DNA from: Nucisporomicrobium flavum
Lineage (GTDB): Bacteria; Actinomycetota; Actinomycetes; Mycobacteriales; Micromonosporaceae
Direction: 5' to 3'
Length of the DNA stretch: 64,000 bases
Assembly: GCF_016464385.1 (NCBI RefSeq)
Contig: NZ_JADMLH010000013.1
Coordinates: forward strand, 186,001-250,000
In this document: positions 59,015 through 64,000 of the stretch, in pieces
How the letters are laid out: every line of letters begins with the position of its first letter
Position numbering within the stretch: the stretch's first letter is position 1
Made by a program: the position numbers and the translations under genes
Notes under the pieces: model-generated
The model's database searches: none
Told to the model about the DNA's origin: nothing
The model's input: only the letters and a program-made list of their open reading frames with translations

Positions 59015-62000
59015 GCGGCGTCCACCAGGTCGAGCCCCTCGGTGCGGTGGGTGAGCAGCAGCACCGTACGCCCGTCGGCGGCGCCGAGCAGGTCGGTCAT
59101 CAGCTCCTCGGCGGCCGCCTCGTCCAGCCCCTCGGTGGGCTCGTCGAGGATGAGCAGCTCCGGGCGGGCGAGCAGGGCCCGTGCGGTCGCCAGCCGCCGG
59201 CGCTGACCGCCCGACACGGTGCTGCCCGCGGCGCCGAGGAGGGTGTCCAGGCCGTCGTCCAGCCCGGCGAGCCACGGGCCGAGGCCCACCCGGGTCAGGG
59301 CCGCGGCCAGCTGCGGGTCCGTCGCGGCCGGGTCGGCGAGGCGCAGGTTCTCCCGTACGGTCGAGGCGAAGACGTGGTCCGCCTCGTCGCCGACCAGGAC
59401 CGTCCGCTGTGGACGGTGCACCGTACCGGCGCGCGGGTCGAGCAGCCCGGCGACCACGGCGGCCAGCGTCGACTTGCCCCCGCCGGAGGGTCCCCGCACG
59501 GCCACCTTCGCGCCGCGCGGCACGTCGAGGTCCACGCCCCGCAGGCTGGGCGGCCGCTCCGGGTCCCACCCCGCGACGAGGCCGCCGACGGTCAGCCGGT
59601 CGGCGTGCGGGACCGTACGGGTGGCGCTCGGCGGCTGCGTCGCGATCTCGTCCAGCCGGTGCCGGGCACCGTCCGCGCGCCGCCTCGCCACCGCGGCGTC
59701 CGGCAACGTGGCGACCGGCTCGCCGAGCGCCACGACGCCGAGCAGCAGCACGGCCGACCACTCGGCGGAGAGCCCGCCCGCGTCGCGCAGCACGAGTGCG
59801 GTCCCGGCGACGGCCACCGCCCACCCCGCGAGGCTCAGGGCCGACGCCGCGCCGGCAGCGCGGGCGGCTCGAGCTTCGAGGGTGGCCAGGGCCCGGCTCC
59901 GCCGGTCGGGTACGCCCAGCGCGTCCCCGCCCCGCACCGCGAGCTCCTCCACGCCGTCCACGGTCTCCACCATGGCGTCCCGTAGCCGGGCACGGGCGGT
60001 TCCGGTCGCCGCCTCGGCCCGCCCCGCCTGCCACCCGGCCAGCGCGGGAGCGAGACCCACCGAGACCAGGACGCCCAGGCCCAGCGGTACGGCGGTCCAC
60101 CGCGACACCCCGGCCGCCACCGCGACCCCGGCGAGCACCGTCACCGCGGCGGACAGGGCGGGGAGCCGTCCGCGCAGCAGCCCGTCGACCCGCAGGTCCA
60201 CGTCGCCGGCCACGCGGCCCAGCAGGTCACCGCGGCGCCGCAGCCGCGGTCCGGGCACCCGGGGGACGAGGTCGGCGAACACCCGCGACCGCCACTCGCC
60301 GAGCCGCGCGAACGCCACGTCGTGCGCGACGAGCCGTTCCAGGTAGCGCAGCAGCGGCCGGGCGACGGCCGAGCCGCGGACGAGCACGACCGCGGTGGAG
60401 AGGGTGAGAACCGGCGGCAGGAACGAGGCACGGACGAGCAGCCAGGCGGCGGCGCCGGTCAGGACCAGCCCGGCCAGCGACGACGCCGTACCGAGCGCGA
60501 CGGCGGTGCCCGCTCGCCGCGGCAACCAGGCTGTCTTCCTAGGATGCTCTACGGGGTGTGCGGCAGGCCGCGTCTCTCGGCCGGCCGGGGACGGGACTGC
60601 TTGGGCGGGCGCGGCCACGTCGATGACCCGATCCGCCTCGGTCAGCAGCGCCCGCCGGTGCGCGACCGCCAGGACCGCGCAGCCCTGGGCCGCTGCCGTG
60701 CGCAGTTGGGCCACGACGAGTCGTTCCGTCTCCGCGTCGAGGTGGGCGGTCGGCTCGTCCAGCAGCAGTACGACCGGGCGCCGGGACGCGGCCCGCAGCA
60801 GCGCGGCGAGTGCCAGCCGCTGGCGCTGTCCCGCGGACACGCCGCTGCCCAGCTCCCCGAGGATCGTCTCCGGGGTGACCTCGTCGTCCAGGCCGACCGT
60901 GCGCAGCGCGGCCCGGACCTCGGCGGGCGCCGCGCCCGGGAAGACGTCGGCGACCGTACGGACGTGCGGCAGCGTCGGCCGTTGCGGCAGGTACAGCACG
61001 CCGGGGCCGGACAGCTCGACGTGGCCCTCGTCGGCCGGCTGCAACCCGGCGAGGACGCGCAGCAGCGTGGTCTTGCCCGCGCCGGAAGGGCCGCGCACCG
61101 CCACCAGCTCGTGGTCGCGTACCGCCAGGGGGCCGGTGACCAGCGCGTCCCGCCCGGCGCCGGGGTAGCGGGCGCGCAGGGCGGTCGCGTACACCGCGGG
61201 GCGGTCGCCGCCGCCGGTCGTGGGCAGGTACGCCGCGTCGTCGCTCAGCACCTCGTCCACCTCTCCGATCACCGCGGACGCGTCCGCGCTCGCGTGGTAG
61301 CGGGCCGCCATCTCGCGCAGCGGCCGGTACGCCTCCGGGGCCAGCAGGATCACCAGCAGGGCGTCGCCGAGTCCCATGCCGCCGCTCGCGACGCGCAGGC
61401 CGGCCTCCACCGCGATCAGCCCGACGGACAGCGTGCCGACGAGGTCGAGCGCGGTGGAGGACAGGAAGGCGACGCGCAGGACCCGTACGGTCGCGGTCCG
61501 GTGCTGGTCGGTGAGGTCGCGCACGACGGCGGTCTGGCGTTCGGCCCGGCCGTACACCCGCAGGGTCGCCAGGCCGCGTACGACGTCGAGGAAGTGGCCC
61601 GCCAGGCGGGCGTCGGCCTGCCACGCCTGCCGGGCGCGCTGCTGCGTCGCCCAGCCGACCAGCGCGCCGAGCAGCGGTACCAGCGGCAGCGTGAGCAGCG
61701 CGATCAGGGCGGAGAGCGGGTCGACGACGGCCATCGCGGTCAGGACGAGCGGGGGCAGCAGCACGCCCAGCGTCAGGGCGGGCAGGTATCCGGTGAACCA
61801 CGGCCGCAGCGCGTCGAGCCCGCCGGTCAGCACGGCGCTCAGCCGGCCGCTGCCGTAGCTCGCGACCCAGGCCGGCCCGTGTCGCAGCGCCGCCGCGAGC
61901 GTGCCGCGCCGCAGCTCGTCGGTGACCCGGGCGGCGGTGCGCTGGGCGGCGATCTGCTCGGCCCAGGTGAGGGCGGCCCGCGCCAGGAGCGCCGCGGCGA

Positions 62001-62163
62001 GCATTCCGATCGCGTCGCGGCCGGTGACGATGCGGGTCAGGGCGACGGCGACGGTCACGGTGACGGCCGCCTGTCCGGCGCCGATCAGGGACAGGAGCGC
62101 GATTCCCGTACGCCCGGAGCGCGCGTGCCGCAGCAGCCGGGGGTCCAGGGGCGCGCGGCTCAC
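58894..62163 (-). CDS. cydDC: Fused thiol-reductant ABC exporter CydDC
   Basis: The product is about 1089 residues. The start is GTG 62163, overlapping the cydB stop (GTGA); a longer in-frame reading upstream runs through cydB and is not real. The CydD half (1-~540) has Walker A AVRGPSGAGKTTLLRVLAG, signature SAGQRQRLALAAL and Walker B VVLLLDEPTAHLD. The CydC half has AVRGPSGGGKSTLAAVVAG, TVSGGQRRRLATARAL and LLILDEPTEGLD. CydDC exports Cys and glutathione-type thiols or haem-related reductant needed to assemble cytochrome bd. Fusion of the halves is common in actinobacteria. The C-terminal ~35 residues are unusual and lie antisense to the small gene. Confidence 0.92.
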   Translation of the reverse strand: MSRAPLDPRLLRHARSGRTGIALLSLIGAGQAAVTVTVAVALTRIVTGRDAIGMLAAALLARAALTWAEQIAAQRTAARVTDELRRGTLAAALRHGPAWVASYGSGRLSAVLTGGLDALRPWFTGYLPALTLGVLLPPLVLTAMAVVDPLSALIALLTLPLVPLLGALVGWATQQRARQAWQADARLAGHFLDVVRGLATLRVYGRAERQTAVVRDLTDQHRTATVRVLRVAFLSSTALDLVGTLSVGLIAVEAGLRVASGGMGLGDALLVILLAPEAYRPLREMAARYHASADASAVIGEVDEVLSDDAAYLPTTGGGDRPAVYATALRARYPGAGRDALVTGPLAVRDHELVAVRGPSGAGKTTLLRVLAGLQPADEGHVELSGPGVLYLPQRPTLPHVRTVADVFPGAAPAEVRAALRTVGLDDEVTPETILGELGSGVSAGQRQRLALAALLRAASRRPVVLLLDEPTAHLDAETERLVVAQLRTAAAQGCAVLAVAHRRALLTEADRVIDVAAPAQAVPSPAGRETRPAAHPVEHPRKTAWLPRRAGTAVALGTASSLAGLVLTGAAAWLLVRASFLPPVLTLSTAVVLVRGSAVARPLLRYLERLVAHDVAFARLGEWRSRVFADLVPRVPGPRLRRRGDLLGRVAGDVDLRVDGLLRGRLPALSAAVTVLAGVAVAAGVSRWTAVPLGLGVLVSVGLAPALAGWQAGRAEAATGTARARLRDAMVETVDGVEELAVRGGDALGVPDRRSRALATLEARAARAAGAASALSLAGWAVAVAGTALVLRDAGGLSAEWSAVLLLGVVALGEPVATLPDAAVARRRADGARHRLDEIATQPPSATRTVPHADRLTVGGLVAGWDPERPPSLRGVDLDVPRGAKVAVRGPSGGGKSTLAAVVAGLLDPRAGTVHRPQRTVLVGDEADHVFASTVRENLRLADPAATDPQLAAALTRVGLGPWLAGLDDGLDTLLGAAGSTVSGGQRRRLATARALLARPELLILDEPTEGLDEAAAEELMTDLLGAADGRTVLLLTHRTEGLDLVDAAYELRDGRFAPVSLTPALLLPCAGVVGAGASSVRKEPSSS

Positions 62164-63140
62164 GAGGGCACCCGCTCGCTGGCGACCCGGCGGCGGAACA
62201 CCCAGTACGAGAACGCCTGGTAGACGAGCACGCCCGGCAGCACGACGACCCCGACGACGCTGAGCAGCCGCAGCGCCGAATCCGTGGCCGCCGCTCCGGT
62301 CATGGTGAGCGACCAGGCGGGGTCGAGCGTGCTGCGCAGGACGACGTCGCCGTGTGCGGTGAACACTGCGACGACCGCGGCGGCCACGCCCAGCGCGGTG
62401 CCGCCGAACGCGACGAGCTCGCGGCCGTGCCGGGCCACCAGGGTGATGCCCATGCACAGCACCGCCGCGGCGAGCACGAGCCGGCTCCCGGTGGCGAAGC
62501 CGGCCCCGCCGAGGGAGACCGTCCCGACGGCGGCGACGCGTACGCTCCACCGGCGTGCCCGGGCATGCACGGGCCCGGTGGTGCGCAACGCGAGGAAGGC
62601 AGCCCCGATGAGCAGGGCGGCGTAGAGCGCGAGGCCGGCGCCCGCGAGCGCGGGCCAGGAGAGCAGCGGGCCGAGGCTGCGGTTCAGGCCGCTGCCGGTG
62701 ACCTGCCCGTCCGCGCCCAGCGCGAGCCCGTGGGTGAGTACGCCGAGCACCGCGCCCCAGAGCAGCACGATGGCCGTGGAGCTGGCGGCGAGGGCGGTGT
62801 CGCAGCGGCGGCGCCACCGTTCACCGTCGCCCTTGCCGCGGAACTCGAGGGCGACGCCGCGGACGGCCAGCAGCAGCAGGAGGACGGTCATGGGCAGGTA
62901 GAGGCCGGACAGCAGGGCGGCGTACCAGTCGGGGAAGGCGGCGAAGGTGACGCCGATCGCGGCGACGAGCCACACTTCGTTGCCGTCCCAGAACGGACCG
63001 ACCGTGCGCACGATCGCTCCGCGTTCGTGGTCGTCGCGGCCGAGCACCGGGCCCAGCACGCCGACGCCGAAGTCGAAGCCTTCCAGGACGAAGAACAGCA
63101 CCCAGCAGAGCACGACGAGCGAGAACCAGACCGTGACCAT
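62160..63140 (-). CDS. cydB: Cytochrome bd ubiquinol oxidase subunit II
   Basis: The protein has 326 residues from ATG 63140. Eight to nine membrane spans are predicted. Family motifs are VLFFVLEGFDFGVGVLGPVL, TVGPFWDGNEVWLVAAIGV (Asp/Trp-rich) and FPDWYAALLSGLYLPM. ALEFRGKGDGERW and SGLNRSLGPLL follow, and the C-terminus has VVLPGVLVYQAFSYWVF. CydB pairs with CydA in the low-oxygen quinol oxidase. The stop overlaps the cydDC start. It follows cydA by 11 bases. Confidence 0.95.
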   Translation of the reverse strand: MVTVWFSLVVLCWVLFFVLEGFDFGVGVLGPVLGRDDHERGAIVRTVGPFWDGNEVWLVAAIGVTFAAFPDWYAALLSGLYLPMTVLLLLLAVRGVALEFRGKGDGERWRRRCDTALAASSTAIVLLWGAVLGVLTHGLALGADGQVTGSGLNRSLGPLLSWPALAGAGLALYAALLIGAAFLALRTTGPVHARARRWSVRVAAVGTVSLGGAGFATGSRLVLAAAVLCMGITLVARHGRELVAFGGTALGVAAAVVAVFTAHGDVVLRSTLDPAWSLTMTGAAATDSALRLLSVVGVVVLPGVLVYQAFSYWVFRRRVASERVPS

Positions 63141-63151
63141 CGTGACGCTCC

Positions 63152-64000
63152 TCAGTAGACCGGGGCGGGGATCTTCTCGGCGGCCGGCTCGGCGGCTGGC
63201 GCCGGGGCGAGGGGTTGCCGGGAGAGGTGGCGGACGAGGCGCAGCCAGACGACCGCGAGGATGCCGTAGACGACGGCGAAGCCGATGAGCGACGCGAGGA
63301 CCTCGCCGCGGGTGAGGCCGGGGGAGATGCCGTCGGCGACCCGCGAGATGCCGAACGCGAGCCAGGGCTGCCGGGCGGTCTCGGTGAAGATCCAGCCGAA
63401 GGTGTTCGCGGCCGCCGGCAGGATCGGGATCAGCGGCAGGAAGCGCAGCACCAGCGGGTGGGTCCTGCGCCCCTTGCGCGTGCTCCACAGGTAGTACGCG
63501 GCCACGGCGGCGGCGAGCATGCCGATGCCGATCATGAGCCGGAACGTCCAGAACGCCACCGGGACCATCGGGATGTAGCTGCCGGGGCCGTACTGGGCGG
63601 CGTACTGGGCCTGGAGGTCGTCGAGGCCCTGCACGGTGGCGCCCGGGCTGCCGGCGGCGAGGATCGACAGCAGCTTGGGGATCTCGACGCTGAGGAACGG
63701 CTCCCCGCCGTCCGGGCTGCCGAGGGCGAAGACGGAGAAGGGCGCGCCGGTGGTGGTGGCGTACAGGGCCTCGGCGGCGGCCATCTTCATCGGCTGCACC
63801 TCGGTGATGACCTTGCCGAGGTGGTCGCCGGTCAGCGCGGTCAGCGCCCCACCGGCCACGGTGAGCCAGGCACCGAGGCGGGCCAGCGTACGGAATCCGG
63901 CCTCCCCGGCGGCGCGCAGCCGCCACACGCCGATGGCCAGCAGCAGCGATCCGCCGGCCATCAGCGCGCCGGCGAGGGTGTGCGGGAACGCGGCGAGGTT
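63152..64000 (-). CDS. cydA: Cytochrome bd ubiquinol oxidase subunit I, C-terminal part (N-terminus outside the window)
   Basis: At least 282 residues are in the window, entering at the right edge with NLAAFPHTLAGALMAGGSLL. The segment KMAAAEALYATTTGAPFSVF matches the Q-loop neighbourhood of CydA (KMAAxEG-like). The later part has AVAFWTFRLMIGIGMLAAAV (haem-bearing helix region) and GWIFTETARQPWLAFGISR (conserved GWxxxExGRQPW-type motif). The Q-loop is of the short (S) type common in actinobacteria, judging from the distance between motifs. It is the first gene of the cydA-cydB-cydDC operon. Confidence 0.94.
   Translation of the reverse strand, partial: NLAAFPHTLAGALMAGGSLLLAIGVWRLRAAGEAGFRTLARLGAWLTVAGGALTALTGDHLGKVITEVQPMKMAAAEALYATTTGAPFSVFALGSPDGGEPFLSVEIPKLLSILAAGSPGATVQGLDDLQAQYAAQYGPGSYIPMVPVAFWTFRLMIGIGMLAAAVAAYYLWSTRKGRRTHPLVLRFLPLIPILPAAANTFGWIFTETARQPWLAFGISRVADGISPGLTRGEVLASLIGFAVVYGILAVVWLRLVRHLSRQPLAPAPAAEPAAEKIPAPVY

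Noticed and set aside
62164..62817. CydDC extension upstream over cydB
   Set aside because: It would overlap cydB by more than 650 bases on the same strand in another frame. The GTG at 62163 with a four-base overlap fits operon structure.

Overview
The window is a 64 kb piece of a very GC-rich actinobacterial chromosome. The proteins point to Micromonosporaceae, most likely an Actinoplanes-type genus. Supporting evidence is the strong G/C third-position bias, frequent GTG/TTG starts, many four-base ATGA/GTGA overlaps between genes, fused cydDC, DUF3618/holin cassettes, F420-type oxidoreductases and many Tat or Sec secreted enzymes. I saw no rRNA, tRNA, CRISPR array, transposase or prophage. 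The genus is an inference; no marker gene is present.

Layout. (1) 1-6.8 kb: the end of a GH3 glycosidase, a FAD reductase, a secreted-type protein that seems to have lost its N-terminus, small proteins and an M4 metalloprotease with a C-terminal P-domain. (2) 6.8-11.2 kb: a VOC protein, then a CitA/DcuS-type sensor kinase and response regulator divergent from a DctA dicarboxylate symporter. A suspicious poly-C/poly-G tract closes this block. (3) 11.4-24.4 kb: a carbohydrate ABC importer (binding protein and two permeases, no ATPase), a LacI regulator, a XynE-like SGNH esterase, a GH115 xylan alpha-glucuronidase, a decayed GlxA-type protein, a secreted unknown, a GyrI/MerR pair and a second LacI paralogue. 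A shared 13-bp palindrome (CCGAAA-N-TTTCGG type) lies in front of these promoters and suggests one glucuronoxylan-use regulon. (4) 24.5-32.7 kb: secreted neutral ceramidase, a beta-propeller/LamG protein, a GH71/99-like enzyme with a discoidin domain, and an MFS exporter/TetR pair with three copies of a 16-bp operator. (5) 32.7-39 kb: dihydropteroate synthase, a heterodimeric ABC exporter whose two ATPase halves have complementary defects, and a low-complexity, repeat-rich stretch. (6) 39.2-45.6 kb: a three-gene LEA-like/holin-like/DUF3618 cassette, an F420-type oxidoreductase, a MarR/PEBP pair around a perfect 16+16 bp inverted repeat, a GT2 and an aldehyde dehydrogenase.

(7) 45.7-55.7 kb is the most distinctive region. 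Nine tightly packed co-directional genes encode a carbamoyltransferase, a GT2, a fusion of heptose-bisphosphate phosphatase (GmhB) with a GT9 glycosyltransferase, two GT4-like transferases, GmhA, HldE, a short-chain dehydrogenase and a second GT9. Together they contain every step from sedoheptulose-7-phosphate to ADP-D-glycero-D-manno-heptose, plus transferases to use it, in an organism class without LPS. HldD is absent, so the heptose should stay in the D,D form. The acceptor and end product are unknown.

(8) 55.7-64 kb: type IB topoisomerase, an XRE-cupin/GNAT/HAD group, DUF2203, a small acidic protein whose 3' end overlaps that of cydDC, and a cytochrome bd operon (cydA partial, cydB, fused cydDC) read on the minus strand into the window edge.
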